Source of the DNA: Methylococcus capsulatus
GTDB lineage: Bacteria > Pseudomonadota > Gammaproteobacteria > Methylococcales > Methylococcaceae
DNA length: 64,000 bases
NCBI RefSeq assembly: GCF_036864975.1
Contig: NZ_CP104311.1
Location: 2,297,513 to 2,361,512, forward strand
Reading direction: 5' to 3'
A model generated the notes under the pieces. That model ran no database searches. It was given only the letters and a program-made list of their open reading frames with translations, and was not told where the DNA came from. This document shows positions 12,297 through 21,534 of the stretch, piece by piece. Both the position numbers and the translations under genes were made by a program. Position 1 is the stretch's first letter. The number at the start of each line of letters is the position of its first letter.

Positions 12297-13382
12297 ATGG
12301 ATTTGCTTCGCATCGACGGCTCCTATGGTGAAGGCGGCGGGCAGATACTCCGCACCGCTTTGAGTCTGGCGGCATTGACCGGTACTGCGGTGCGCCTGGA
12401 GAACATCAGGGCCAGGCGTCGGAAGCCGGGGCTGGCGGCCCAGCACCTCACCGCCGTAAAAGCCGTCGCCCTCCTGTGCGATGCCCGGATCGAGGGCGCC
12501 GATCTCGGTTCACAGACGCTGGAGTTCATCCCGTGCAGGTCCGTCCGGGCGGGCGATTATACGCTGGACGTGGAGGAAGCCCGTGAAGGCGGCAGCGCGG
12601 GGGCCATCATGCTGGTGCTGCAGGCGATTCTGCCGCCGCTGGCCCTGGCCGAGGGCGCTTCGACGGTGTCGCTGAGGGGCGGCACCCACGTGCCGATGAG
12701 CCCGCCTTTCGACTACGTCCGCGAGGTCTGGCTGCCGACCCTGGCCCGCATGGGTGTGCGGGCCGAGCTGTCGCTGATCCGGTCCGGCTGGTACCCCATC
12801 GGCAAGGGGGAGGCAAGGCTGACGGTGGAAGGAGGCCGTTGGCCTCTCAAAGCCTTGAAAGCCAGGAATCGCGGCACCTTGCAGGCGGTCACGGGGCGTG
12901 CGCTGGCGGCGAACCTGCCGGCCCATATCCCGGAACGCATGGCCGCCCGGGCCCAGAGGATCCTGGCGGATGCCGGCATTGTCGCCGCCATCGAGCCGGC
13001 CGTACTGCAAGCGGCCTGTGCCGGCGCGGGTTTGTTCCTGACCGTCCGTTACGATCATTGCCTAGCTGGCTTTACGGCGCTGGGACAAAGAGGCAAAACC
13101 GCCGAGCGGGTCGCCGAAGAAGCCTGTGGGGCGCTGCTGGCCCACTATCGTTCCGGCGCCGCCCTGGAAGAGCATCTGGCCGACCAGATCGTCCTCCTCG
13201 CCGCCCTGTGCCCGGAAGAGTCGTTGTTCAGCGTCGAGCGCATCAGTCCGCACCTGACCACCAACGCCTGGGTCGTGGAGCGCTTCGGGTTGGCGCGGGT
13301 GGATATCCGGCCGGCGGACTGTGGGACCGGTCTCGTCCGAATCCGTGGAAATCCGTCGGGAGTGTGCCATGCCCATCCATAA
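12297..13382 (+). CDS. rtcA: RNA 3'-terminal phosphate cyclase
   Basis: A 361-residue enzyme that uses ATP to convert RNA 3'-phosphate ends to 2',3'-cyclic phosphates, part of RNA end healing. It begins with the family signature LLRIDGSYGEGGGQILRT. The RRKPGLAAQHLT segment and the GTHVPMSPPFDY region with the conserved catalytic-area basic and His residues also fit. Its length is slightly above the usual 340. No rtcB ligase or rtcR regulator is adjacent. Instead it lies between pcm (1-base gap) and polX (14-base overlap), an unusual repair-flavoured set. Confidence 0.93.
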   Translation: MDLLRIDGSYGEGGGQILRTALSLAALTGTAVRLENIRARRRKPGLAAQHLTAVKAVALLCDARIEGADLGSQTLEFIPCRSVRAGDYTLDVEEAREGGSAGAIMLVLQAILPPLALAEGASTVSLRGGTHVPMSPPFDYVREVWLPTLARMGVRAELSLIRSGWYPIGKGEARLTVEGGRWPLKALKARNRGTLQAVTGRALAANLPAHIPERMAARAQRILADAGIVAAIEPAVLQAACAGAGLFLTVRYDHCLAGFTALGQRGKTAERVAEEACGALLAHYRSGAALEEHLADQIVLLAALCPEESLFSVERISPHLTTNAWVVERFGLARVDIRPADCGTGLVRIRGNPSGVCHAHP

Positions 13383-15093
13383 TGCCGATATCGCTGCCAT
13401 CTTCGAGGAAATCGCCGACTTGCTGGAGATCGAGGGCGCCAATGTGTTTCGGGTGCGGGCTTACCGCAATGCCGCGCGCACCCTGCAGGAGCTGGGTCGG
13501 GATGTGCGTGCCATGCTGCAAAAGGGCGAGGATCTGACCGCGCTGCCCGGTATCGGCGACGACCTCGCCGGCAAGATACGAGAAATCGCCGAGACCGGCC
13601 GCTGCGCGGCGCTGGACAAGCTCCACAAGAAGCTGCCGCCGGCGATCACCGAACTGCTCAAAATCCCCGGATTGGGGCCGAAACGCGTTAAGGCGCTCTA
13701 TCATGAACTCGACATCCAAACCGTCGAGCAATTGCAACGGGCCGTCCGCGATCATCGCATCCGGTCCCTGGCCGGCTTCGGCGAGAAGACGGAAAGCCGC
13801 ATCGCTGAAGCTCTGGCCGCGCATGGCGGCGGGGCGGGACGTTTCAAGCTGGCCACCGCCGCCCAGTACGCCGAGCCGCTGGCCGCCTGGCTGCGCGCCA
13901 TGCCCGGCGTGCACGATGTGGTGGTGGCGGGCAGCTACCGGCGGGCACGGGAAACCGTGGGCGACATCGACATTCTGGTCACCGCCGGGCCGGACAGCCC
14001 GGTGATGGAGCGTTTCACTGCCTACGACGAGGTGGTGGAGGTGCTTTCGCACGGCCCGACCCGCAGCAGCGTCGTGCTCGGCTGCAAGCTGCAGGTCGAT
14101 CTCCGGGTGGTCGAGCCGGAAAGTTACGGCGCGGCCTTGCACTACTTCACCGGCAGCAAAGCGCACAACATCGCGATCCGCCGGCTGGGGCAGGAGCGGG
14201 GGCTGAAGATCAATGAATATGGGGTGTTCGAGGGGAACAAACGCATAGCTGGCGAGACCGAGCAATCGGTGTTCCGGGCGGTGGGGCTGCCCTTCATTCC
14301 GCCGGAGCTGCGGGAGGATCGGGGCGAGATCGAGGCGGCCCGGGCAGGGCGCCTGCCCGCACTGGTTGAACTGGGCGATCTGAGGGGTGATCTCCATGTC
14401 CACACACGGGTCACGGACGGCCACAATACTTTGCGGGAAATGGCCGAGGCCGCCCGCCAGCGGGGCTTCGAATACCTCGGCATCACCGAGCATTCGCGCC
14501 GGCTGACTGTCGCTCATGGCCTCGACCCTCTGCGCCTCATGCAGCAGATCGACGAGATCGACCGGCTCAATGGAGAGCTGCGGGGCATCACCCTGCTCAA
14601 GGGCATCGAAGTCGATATCCTGGAAGACGGCCGGCTGGACCTGCCCGACGAACTGCTGGGGCGGCTCGATCTGGTGGTCGGGGCGGTCCACAGCCGTTTC
14701 GACCTGTCGCGCGCCAAGCAGACCGAGCGCATCCTGAAGGCCATGGATCACCCGCATTTCACCCTGCTGGCCCATCCCAGCGGCAGGCTCATCGAGCGGC
14801 GTGAGCCTTACGATGTGGACATGCCGCGCATCATCCGCAAGGCGAAGGAACGGGGCTGCTACCTGGAGTTGAATGCCCATCCCGAACGGCTCGATCTGCT
14901 CGACACCTATTGCCAGGCGGCCAAGGCTGAAGGGGTGCTGGTCAGCATCAACTCCGATGCCCACAGCGTGCTGGATTTCGACCACCTCCGCTTTGGCGTC
15001 GGCCAGGCGCGGCGCGGCTGGCTGGAGAAGGGCGACGTGCTGAACTCCCGATCGCTCGCTGCGCTGAGGCCATTGCTGAAAAGGACAATGTAG
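13369..15093 (+). CDS. polX: DNA polymerase/3'-5' exonuclease PolX (X family with PHP domain)
   Basis: A 574-residue base-excision or gap-filling polymerase. The first 90 residues form the 8-kDa and fingers helix-hairpin-helix region (GIGDDLAGKI, GLGPKRVKALY). The nucleotidyltransferase palm follows, with GSYRRARETVGDIDILV supplying two metal-binding Asp residues and a third in LQVDLRV. The C-terminal PHP domain begins about residue 340 (GDLHVHTRVTDGHN) and carries the His/Asp metal ligands (ITEHSRR, LAHPSGR, NSDAHS) for 3'-5' exonuclease or AP-endonuclease activity. The ATG at 13369, inside the end of rtcA and preceded by GGGAG, gives the normal family N-terminus MPIHNADIA. Confidence 0.94.
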   Translation: MPIHNADIAAIFEEIADLLEIEGANVFRVRAYRNAARTLQELGRDVRAMLQKGEDLTALPGIGDDLAGKIREIAETGRCAALDKLHKKLPPAITELLKIPGLGPKRVKALYHELDIQTVEQLQRAVRDHRIRSLAGFGEKTESRIAEALAAHGGGAGRFKLATAAQYAEPLAAWLRAMPGVHDVVVAGSYRRARETVGDIDILVTAGPDSPVMERFTAYDEVVEVLSHGPTRSSVVLGCKLQVDLRVVEPESYGAALHYFTGSKAHNIAIRRLGQERGLKINEYGVFEGNKRIAGETEQSVFRAVGLPFIPPELREDRGEIEAARAGRLPALVELGDLRGDLHVHTRVTDGHNTLREMAEAARQRGFEYLGITEHSRRLTVAHGLDPLRLMQQIDEIDRLNGELRGITLLKGIEVDILEDGRLDLPDELLGRLDLVVGAVHSRFDLSRAKQTERILKAMDHPHFTLLAHPSGRLIERREPYDVDMPRIIRKAKERGCYLELNAHPERLDLLDTYCQAAKAEGVLVSINSDAHSVLDFDHLRFGVGQARRGWLEKGDVLNSRSLAALRPLLKRTM

Positions 15094-15213
15094 GCCGCCG
15101 TTTCCGTATCCGGTCGTCCCGTCTTCGGAACCCGTGGCTGCAGATTGATTTTCCGGGCCACGCGGTACCGGTCTTCCCAATCGTGACATTTCCTCATTTG
15201 AATTCCTGGTCCC

Positions 15214-17043
15214 GTGCTGCGCTTCTTCGAACAACTGCTCCACCCTTTTCCCGAGGCCGTCCCCGAGCGTCTGCCCCAAGGTCTGTTGCCCTTCCTTTGG
15301 GCCTGCACGGCGGGGCTGCGCGGTTTCATCGCGGGCATGATGTTGCTGACGGCCGGCATCGGCGTGTTCGAAGCCATGCTGTTCAGCATGCTGGGAAACA
15401 TCGTCGACTGGCTCGGCCGAATTCCGCCGGAGCGGTTCTGGACCGATGAACAGGACCGCCTGGTATTGCTGGCGGGGGTGCTGCTAGCCAGTCCCCTGGT
15501 CATCGCGCTGCAGACGATGATCAAGCACCAGACACTGGCCGGGAACTTCCCAATGCGGCTGCGCTGGAATTTCCACCGGCTGATGCTGGCTCAGAGCATG
15601 AGCTTCTATCAGGACGAGTTCGCCGGCCGGGTGGCCGCCAAGGTGATGCAGACCGCACTCGCCGTGCGCGACACCGTGCTTATCGTCACCGACATGCTGG
15701 TCTTCGTCGTCATCTATTTCACGACCATGAGCCTGGTGGCCGCCGGATTCGACCATCTGCTGCTCATGCCGTTCCTGGGCTGGGTGCTGCTATATCTCGC
15801 GATGCTCCGGTTCTTCGTGCCCAGGCTGGGGCGGGTGGCGGCCCGGCAGGCGGATGCGCGCTCGCTGATGACCGGGCGCATCACCGATGCCTACACCAAT
15901 ATCGCCACGGTCAAGCTGTTCTCCCACGCGCGCCGCGAGGCCGGATATGCCCGCGGTGCGATGCAGGAATTCCTCGAAACGGTATACCGGCAGTGCCGCC
16001 TGATCAGCGGCTTCGAAATCGTCAACCATTCCCTCAGCATGCTGCTGATCGCCAGCACGGCCGGCGCGGCGCTGTGGCTTTGGACCCAAGGCATGGTGGG
16101 TATCGGCGCGGTCGCCGCGGCCACGGCGATGGCCTTGCGCCTCAACGGTATTTCCCACTGGGTGATGTGGGAGATGGCTGCTCTGTTCGAGCATATCGGG
16201 ACTGTGCAGGATGGCATGAACACCTTGTCTAAGGGCCATGCGGTGACCGACCGCCCCGGTGCGGCGCCGCTCCGGGTGAGCCGGGGCGAGATCCGCTTCG
16301 AATCCGTCGATTTCGCCTACGGCGGCGGCGCGCCGGTGTTCCGGGATTTTTCACTGCATATCCGCCCCGGTGAAAAAATCGGCCTGGTCGGCCGCTCCGG
16401 GGCGGGGAAATCCACTCTGGTCAATCTGTTGCTGCGCTTCTACGACGCCGATAGCGGCCGCATCCTGATCGACGGGCAGGACATTGCGCAGGTCACCCAA
16501 GACAGCCTGCGGGCGCAGATCGGCATGGTGACCCAGGACACCTCGCTCTTGCACCGGTCGGTGCGGGACAACCTCGCCTATGGCAGGCCGAACGCCGACG
16601 AGGCCGCCATGATCGCCGCCGCGGAAAAAGCCGAAGCGCACGGCTTCATCCTCGGCCTCGCCGATCCCCAAGGCCGTAAGGGCTATGACGCCCACGTGGG
16701 CGAACGCGGCGTCAAGCTCTCCGGCGGCCAGCGCCAGCGTATCGCCATCGCCCGGGTGATGCTCAAGGACGCGCCGATCCTGATCCTGGACGAAGCCACC
16801 AGCGCCCTCGATTCAGAAGTGGAGGTCGCGATCCAGTCCAGCCTGTACCGCCTGATGCAGGGCAAGACCGTCCTGGCGATCGCGCACCGTCTGTCCACGC
16901 TCGCCGCCATGGACCGGATCGTCGTCCTGGATCAGGGAAGGATCGTGGAAGAAGGCAGCCACCGGAGCCTCCTTGCTCGAGGAGGTCTCTACGCCCGGCT
17001 TTGGGCGCACCAGAGCGGGGGGTTTCTTGGGGAGGACATTTGA
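15214..17043 (+). CDS. ABC exporter, fused transmembrane and ATPase domains
   Basis: A 609-residue half-transporter of the multidrug/lipid exporter class. Six transmembrane helices span about residues 30-320. The nucleotide-binding domain has Walker A GRSGAGKST, Q-loop VTQDTSLLH, signature LSGGQRQR, Walker B ILILDEATSALD and switch His in AIAHRLST. It should act as a homodimer in the inner membrane. The start is a GTG at 15214, after which the protein reads LLRFFEQLL. It is preceded by a 120-bp gap after polX and followed by a 215-bp gap before yebC, so it may be monocistronic. Substrate cannot be told from sequence. Confidence 0.9.
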   Translation: MLRFFEQLLHPFPEAVPERLPQGLLPFLWACTAGLRGFIAGMMLLTAGIGVFEAMLFSMLGNIVDWLGRIPPERFWTDEQDRLVLLAGVLLASPLVIALQTMIKHQTLAGNFPMRLRWNFHRLMLAQSMSFYQDEFAGRVAAKVMQTALAVRDTVLIVTDMLVFVVIYFTTMSLVAAGFDHLLLMPFLGWVLLYLAMLRFFVPRLGRVAARQADARSLMTGRITDAYTNIATVKLFSHARREAGYARGAMQEFLETVYRQCRLISGFEIVNHSLSMLLIASTAGAALWLWTQGMVGIGAVAAATAMALRLNGISHWVMWEMAALFEHIGTVQDGMNTLSKGHAVTDRPGAAPLRVSRGEIRFESVDFAYGGGAPVFRDFSLHIRPGEKIGLVGRSGAGKSTLVNLLLRFYDADSGRILIDGQDIAQVTQDSLRAQIGMVTQDTSLLHRSVRDNLAYGRPNADEAAMIAAAEKAEAHGFILGLADPQGRKGYDAHVGERGVKLSGGQRQRIAIARVMLKDAPILILDEATSALDSEVEVAIQSSLYRLMQGKTVLAIAHRLSTLAAMDRIVVLDQGRIVEEGSHRSLLARGGLYARLWAHQSGGFLGEDI

Positions 17044-17258
17044 AGAACGGCAGGGCGAGAGGGGATGGCAGCGAGGTGGGGCGGGAGCCTTCTGTTCCAA
17101 CCTACTGCCGGCGTTGGGCGGGCTTCCAGACCTTGGTTTTTCGAGCTGCCCCTCCGGGCTCGGTCAAGTGACAGCGAAGGCCGTCACTTTATCGATTCGA
17201 CCCGCCTGCAATGTTAGACTTTGCCGGTTCAATCAGTCCGGAGGTCTTGAGAAGTACT

Positions 17259-18005
17259 ATGGCGGGTCATAGCAAATGGGCCAACATTCAGCACCGCAAG
17301 GGGGCCCAGGATGCCAAGCGCGGCAAGTTGTTCACCAAGCTGATTCGCGAAATCACCGTGGCTTCGCGCACCGGTGGTCCCGATCCCGGCAACAACCCAC
17401 GTCTGCGCACAGCCATGGACAAGGCACTCGTCGCCAACATGTCGAAGGACACCATCGAGCGGGCCGTCAAGAAAGGCTCGGGCGCCGCGGATGGCGACAA
17501 CTATGAGGAAGTCCGCTACGAAGGTTACGGTCCCGGCGGCATCGCCGTGCTGGTCGACTGCCTGACCGACAACCGCAACCGGACCGTGGCCGAGGTGCGC
17601 CATGCCTTTTCCAAAGCGGGTGGCAATCTGGGAACCGACGGTTCGGTGGCCTACCTGTTCAGCAAGACCGGTGTCGTCAGCTTCGGGGCCGATCTGGGTG
17701 AGGACAGGGTGATGGAGCCGGCGCTGGATGCCGGAGCCGACGACGTGGTGGTCAATGAGGACGGCTCGGTGGATGTGCTCACCGCTCCCGAGCGGTTCGA
17801 GGCGGTACGCGATGCACTCAAGGCCGCCGGGCTCATGCCGGAATCGGCCGAAATCACCATGCGTGCCAGCACCAGTGTGAAGCTCGATAAGGACGACGCG
17901 GAAAAGATGATCCGCCTGCTCGAACGCCTGGAGGATCTCGACGATGTGCAGAACGTCTATTCCAACGCGGACATCAGCGAGGACATTCTTGCCGAACTGG
18001 GCTGA
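17259..18005 (+). CDS. yebC: YebC/TACO1-family protein
   Basis: A 248-residue cytoplasmic protein with the family start [15 protein letters not shown] and the conserved [26 protein letters not shown] and [10 protein letters not shown] segments. YebC proteins were long described as transcription regulators; newer work on the family links them to translation at difficult peptide sequences. The ATG at 17259 follows GGAGG by about 13 bases. It is the first gene of the yebC-ruvC-ruvA-ruvB-ybgC run, and ruvC begins 9 bases after its stop. Confidence 0.95.
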   Translation: MAGHSKWANIQHRKGAQDAKRGKLFTKLIREITVASRTGGPDPGNNPRLRTAMDKALVANMSKDTIERAVKKGSGAADGDNYEEVRYEGYGPGGIAVLVDCLTDNRNRTVAEVRHAFSKAGGNLGTDGSVAYLFSKTGVVSFGADLGEDRVMEPALDAGADDVVVNEDGSVDVLTAPERFEAVRDALKAAGLMPESAEITMRASTSVKLDKDDAEKMIRLLERLEDLDDVQNVYSNADISEDILAELG

Positions 18006-18014
18006 GCCGGCGCG

Positions 18015-18512
18015 ATGACGCGGGTGCTCGGCATCGACCCCGGTTCCCGCGTGACCGGCTATGGCATCCTGGACTGGACAGGTAAGCCGGTGCTAGTGAC
18101 GGCGGGCTGCATCCGTACCGAAACGAACGATTTTCCCGAGCGCCTGCGCCGGATCTTCGAGGGGATCAGCCGGATCGTGGAGGAGTTTGAGCCGGAGGAA
18201 ATGGCGGTGGAGCAGGTGTTCATGCACAAGAACGCCGATTCGGCGCTCAAGCTGGGTCAGGCCCGGGGGGCCGCGATCTGCGCCGGCGTGGCCCGCGGTT
18301 TGCCGGTGTACGAGTATGCCGCGCGCCAGGTCAAGCTCGCTTTGGTAGGCAAAGGCAGCGCCGACAAGGCCCAGGTGCAGCACATGGTCTGCTTCCTGCT
18401 GGGCGAGCCCGGTCCTCTGGCGTTGGACGCCAGCGATGCGCTGGGAGTGGCATTCTGCCATCTGCACCACCGCCAGACCGCAAGCCGCATGAGTCGGATG
18501 GTACAGCGATGA
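18015..18512 (+). CDS. ruvC: Crossover junction endodeoxyribonuclease RuvC
   Basis: A 165-residue Holliday-junction resolvase. It opens with the RNase H-like strand VLGIDPGSRVTGYG, whose Asp8 is a metal ligand, and has a second acid in MAVEQVF and the paired acids in DASDALGVAFCH near the C-terminus. It cleaves junctions held by RuvAB. Its stop overlaps the ruvA start by four bases (ATGA), so synthesis of the complex is coupled. Confidence 0.97.
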   Translation: MTRVLGIDPGSRVTGYGILDWTGKPVLVTAGCIRTETNDFPERLRRIFEGISRIVEEFEPEEMAVEQVFMHKNADSALKLGQARGAAICAGVARGLPVYEYAARQVKLALVGKGSADKAQVQHMVCFLLGEPGPLALDASDALGVAFCHLHHRQTASRMSRMVQR

Positions 18513-19114
18513 TCGGTTTCATCCGCGGAATCCTGGTTGCCAAGCGTGCGCCTGCTTTGTTGATCGACGTGCAGGGTCTGGGCTACGAACTCGACGCGCC
18601 GATGTCCACTTTCTATCAGCTGCCCGAGATCGGCGCCGAGGTGCGGCTCTATACCCATCTTCAGATCCGCGACGACGCCCACAGCCTGTTCGGCTTCGGT
18701 ACCGAGGCCGAGCGCAGTCTGTTCCGCAGCCTGATCCGGGTCAGCGGGATCGGCGCCAAACTGGCGCTGACCATCCTCTCCGGCATCTCGGTCGACGATT
18801 TCCGGGCCTGCGTGGAGCGGCAGGACTCGGCGCGCCTTGTGCGTCTTCCCGGCATCGGTAAAAAGACCGCCGAGCGCCTCATCATCGAGATGAGAGACCG
18901 GCTGGAAGGCGTCGCTCCGTCTTTGGCCCCGGCCGGTTTTGCCGGTGGCGCGGTGCACCCGCCGGCCACCGAGCCGGCTGATGAGGCGGTGAGCGCACTG
19001 ATCGCACTGGGTTTCAAGCCTCAGGAAGCGAATACGCTGGTGGCCAAGCAGTCCGCTGCAGGGCGCAGCGCAGAAGATCTGATCCGGCTGGCGTTGCAGT
19101 CGGCGGTGCGTTGA
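18509..19114 (+). CDS. ruvA: Holliday junction DNA helicase subunit RuvA
   Basis: A 201-residue junction-binding protein of normal family length. It starts MIGFIRGIL with the OB-fold, has two helix-hairpin-helix motifs ([13 protein letters not shown] and [13 protein letters not shown]), a flexible Pro/Ala linker near 140-155 and a C-terminal helical domain (ALGFKPQEA) that contacts RuvB. Its tetramer presents the junction to RuvB and RuvC. It overlaps ruvC by 4 bases and lies 13 bases before ruvB. Confidence 0.97.
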   Translation: MIGFIRGILVAKRAPALLIDVQGLGYELDAPMSTFYQLPEIGAEVRLYTHLQIRDDAHSLFGFGTEAERSLFRSLIRVSGIGAKLALTILSGISVDDFRACVERQDSARLVRLPGIGKKTAERLIIEMRDRLEGVAPSLAPAGFAGGAVHPPATEPADEAVSALIALGFKPQEANTLVAKQSAAGRSAEDLIRLALQSAVR

Positions 19115-19127
19115 GGGAGCTGGATCC

Positions 19128-20162
19128 ATGACGCAGCGGCTGGTGAGTGCAGCGGGGCAGTGGGACGAAGAGGCCATCGACCGCGCCATCCGTCCCAAGC
19201 GTCTGGAAGATTACGTCGGCCAGCGCGCGATGCGTGAGCAGTTGGCCATCTTCATCCATGCGGCGCTGGGGCGCGGCGAGGCGCTGGATCACGTGCTGAT
19301 CTTCGGGCCGCCCGGGCTGGGCAAGACCACGCTGGCGAACATTATCGCCAATGAGCTGGGCGTCAACGTGCGTCACACCTCCGGGCCGGTGCTGGAGAAG
19401 GCCGGCGATCTGGCGGCGCTGTTGACCAATCTCGAACCGCGCGACGTGCTGTTCATCGACGAAATCCACCGTCTCGGCGCAGTGGTGGAAGAGGTGCTGT
19501 ACCCCGCGATGGAGGACTACCAGATCGACATCATGATCGGCGAAGGCCCCGCTGCCCGTTCGATCAAGCTCGATCTGCCGCCGTTCACCCTGGTCGGCGC
19601 CACGACCCGCGCCGGGCTTCTGACCTCGCCCCTGCGCGACCGGTTCGGTATCGTGCACCGGCTGGAGTTCTACAGCGTCGAGGAGCTGGGCCGGATCGTC
19701 GCCCGCTCCGCCCGCATACTGGGTAGCGAGATCACGCCGGAAGGCGCCATCGAGGTGGCGCGCCGGTCCCGTGGCACCCCCCGCATCGCCAACCGCCTGC
19801 TGCGGAGGGTGCGGGACTTCGCTCAGGTGATGGCGGACGGGCGGATCACCGGCGAAGTGGCGGGGAAGGCGCTGGAGATGCTCGACGTCGACCCGAACGG
19901 CTTCGATCAGTCGGATCGCCGTCTGTTGTTGACCATGATGGAGAAGTTCGACGGTGGGCCGGTCGGGCTGGACAACCTGGCTGCGGCGATCGGCGAGGAG
20001 CGCGGCACCATCGAGGACGTGCTCGAGCCCTATCTGATCCAGCAGGGCTTCATCATGCGCACCCCGCGTGGCCGCGTCGCCACGCGCAACGCCTATCTCC
20101 ATTTTGGACTGAAACCGCCACAGCGGGCGAATTTCAACGAGGAGCTGTTCGGCGATGAGTGA
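19128..20162 (+). CDS. ruvB: Holliday junction branch migration ATPase RuvB
   Basis: A 344-residue AAA+ motor. Walker A is [12 protein letters not shown], Walker B LFIDEIHR, sensor 1 GATTRAG and the arginine finger region RDRFG; a winged-helix C-terminal domain ends in the family's THF-like region. Hexamers pump DNA through the RuvA-bound junction. It overlaps ybgC by 8 bases, which ties the recombination genes to the Tol-Pal cluster, as in many gammaproteobacteria. Confidence 0.97.
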   Translation: MTQRLVSAAGQWDEEAIDRAIRPKRLEDYVGQRAMREQLAIFIHAALGRGEALDHVLIFGPPGLGKTTLANIIANELGVNVRHTSGPVLEKAGDLAALLTNLEPRDVLFIDEIHRLGAVVEEVLYPAMEDYQIDIMIGEGPAARSIKLDLPPFTLVGATTRAGLLTSPLRDRFGIVHRLEFYSVEELGRIVARSARILGSEITPEGAIEVARRSRGTPRIANRLLRRVRDFAQVMADGRITGEVAGKALEMLDVDPNGFDQSDRRLLLTMMEKFDGGPVGLDNLAAAIGEERGTIEDVLEPYLIQQGFIMRTPRGRVATRNAYLHFGLKPPQRANFNEELFGDE

Positions 20163-20562
20163 AGGGTTCGTCTGGCCGGTGCGGGTGTATTACGAGGACA
20201 CCGATGCCGGGGGCGTGGTGTATTACGCCAACTATCTGAAATTCATGGAGCGCGCCCGCACCGAATGGTTGCGTGCCTTGGGGTTTGAGCAGGACAGCTT
20301 GTGGCAGGACCTGGGCGTGATTTTCGCCGTCCGCTCGGTGCAGGCCGAATACCTCAAGCCGGCCCGGTTCAACGATGCCTTGCTGGTCAGCGCGGAGCTG
20401 GTCGAAGCGCGGCCGGCGAGCTTCAGTTTCGTTCAGCGGGTGATGCGGGAGGACGCCACGCTGTGCGAGGGGCGGGTGCGGATCGTTTGTCTGGCCGCGG
20501 ACAGCTTCCGGCCGCAGGCCGTGCCGGAGGTCTTGCTTAAACGGCTGCGGGACGGCGGCTGA
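20155..20562 (+). CDS. ybgC: Acyl-CoA thioesterase YbgC, Tol-Pal associated
   Basis: A 135-residue hotdog-fold thioesterase. The catalytic signature [28 protein letters not shown] is present in pieces: YEDTDAGG with the active Asp, then YYANYLKF. YbgC is normally the first gene of the tol-pal cluster. Here a minus-strand dynamin/lipoprotein pair of about 3.3 kb is inserted between ybgC and tolQ, which breaks the usual operon. Confidence 0.95.
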   Translation: MSEGFVWPVRVYYEDTDAGGVVYYANYLKFMERARTEWLRALGFEQDSLWQDLGVIFAVRSVQAEYLKPARFNDALLVSAELVEARPASFSFVQRVMREDATLCEGRVRIVCLAADSFRPQAVPEVLLKRLRDGG

Positions 20563-20663
20563 ATTCCTCGCTAGCGTAATGTTCCCGACAAAGCTTTGGT
20601 AATAAGCGACGTTCGGATGCCGGAGAGTCCCGTATGCCGCGGCAGTTGGGCGGCCTTTCTTTT

Positions 20664-20700
20664 GGTGACTTTTCTTTGGCCGAGCAAAGATAAAGTTACC
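20664..20700. repeat. Dispersed-type hairpin element between convergent genes
   Basis: An imperfect inverted repeat with about 15-bp arms: left arm GGTGACTTTTCTTTG (20664-20678), loop GCCGAG, right arm CAAAGATAAAGTTACC (20685-20700). The following bases (CGCCTTCGGGTGCGGAAACCCG) are of a kind I recall as a dispersed intergenic repeat in several proteobacteria. It lies between convergent ybgC and the lipoprotein gene, so it can serve as a bidirectional transcription stop. Copies elsewhere cannot be checked from this window. Confidence 0.5.
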
Positions 20701-20823
20701 CGCCTTCGGGTGCGGAAACCCGATTCAAATCATCGTCGCGATAGCGACTCTTCGCTGACCCTCGTACCCACCCAAATTACTACCGTTCAGAAAGTAAGGA
20801 AATGTTGGGGACAGTACGCTAGC

Positions 20824-21534
20824 TCATTTTCCACTTACCGGCAGCACGCGTCCGTTCATATCCGCAAAGGCGCCGAGGTCGTCCACGAGTTGCCTGAGGA
20901 TGGCCTTGGCGAGTTCGGGATAGCGGAAATCGTCCTGCACGTTGTAGATCCAGCTCGTCTTGCCGATCTGCCGGGAATACTCCTTTTCCCACAAAACCTT
21001 GTCGTTGCCGTTTTCCCTGAGTCGGAAGGCGAGAACCAGTTCGTTGTCGAAGCTGTCTGAAGGCGCGCCTAAGACCCAGAACAGCGGGCCGACCACCGAC
21101 AGCCCGTAGCTGAACATTTGCGAGCGATAACGGGTCGATTTCACCGTGCCTTCGAGTTTGAGATCGGCCTCGCCGACGCCGCGGCTGAACGCTACCTGTT
21201 TGAATATTCGGGCTTGGTTGAGTTCCGCCACGGTGGCCCGCGCCAAGTCCTCGTCCGGTTTCCACAGCCATGTCCCGGTATTGGCATGCCGTTGCTCGTA
21301 TTCCGGATGGGAGAGATCCTGCCAGCCGAAAGGGAAAAGGGGCATGGCGTACTGCATCAGCTCGTCGGTATTGGCATTCGCCCGCGCATCCTGGAATGGC
21401 GGTACCGCGACTGCCAGAACCAGCAGGGGGCGGCGCTCCGCAGCCGGCTCGGGCCGGTATAGCCAGGTCTGTGGCGTCGCGCATCCGGCGGCGCAGGCGG
21501 TCGCGAGCGCCACTGCCCAGGCCCGCTTTCTCAC
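20824..21534 (-). CDS. Predicted lipoprotein, coupled to dynamin-like gene
   Basis: A 236-residue exported protein. The N-terminus (MRKRAWAVALATACAAGC) is a lipoprotein signal with lipobox AAGC, so Cys18 would be lipidated. The mature part has a mixed alpha/beta composition and a possible amphipathic or membrane-near stretch (YGLSVVGPLFWVLG) around 145-158. I do not recognise the family. Its ATG overlaps the stop of the dynamin-like gene (ATGA), so the two are translated together. That suggests a membrane-linked job for the pair. Confidence 0.8.
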   Translation of the reverse strand: MRKRAWAVALATACAAGCATPQTWLYRPEPAAERRPLLVLAVAVPPFQDARANANTDELMQYAMPLFPFGWQDLSHPEYEQRHANTGTWLWKPDEDLARATVAELNQARIFKQVAFSRGVGEADLKLEGTVKSTRYRSQMFSYGLSVVGPLFWVLGAPSDSFDNELVLAFRLRENGNDKVLWEKEYSRQIGKTSWIYNVQDDFRYPELAKAILRQLVDDLGAFADMNGRVLPVSGK

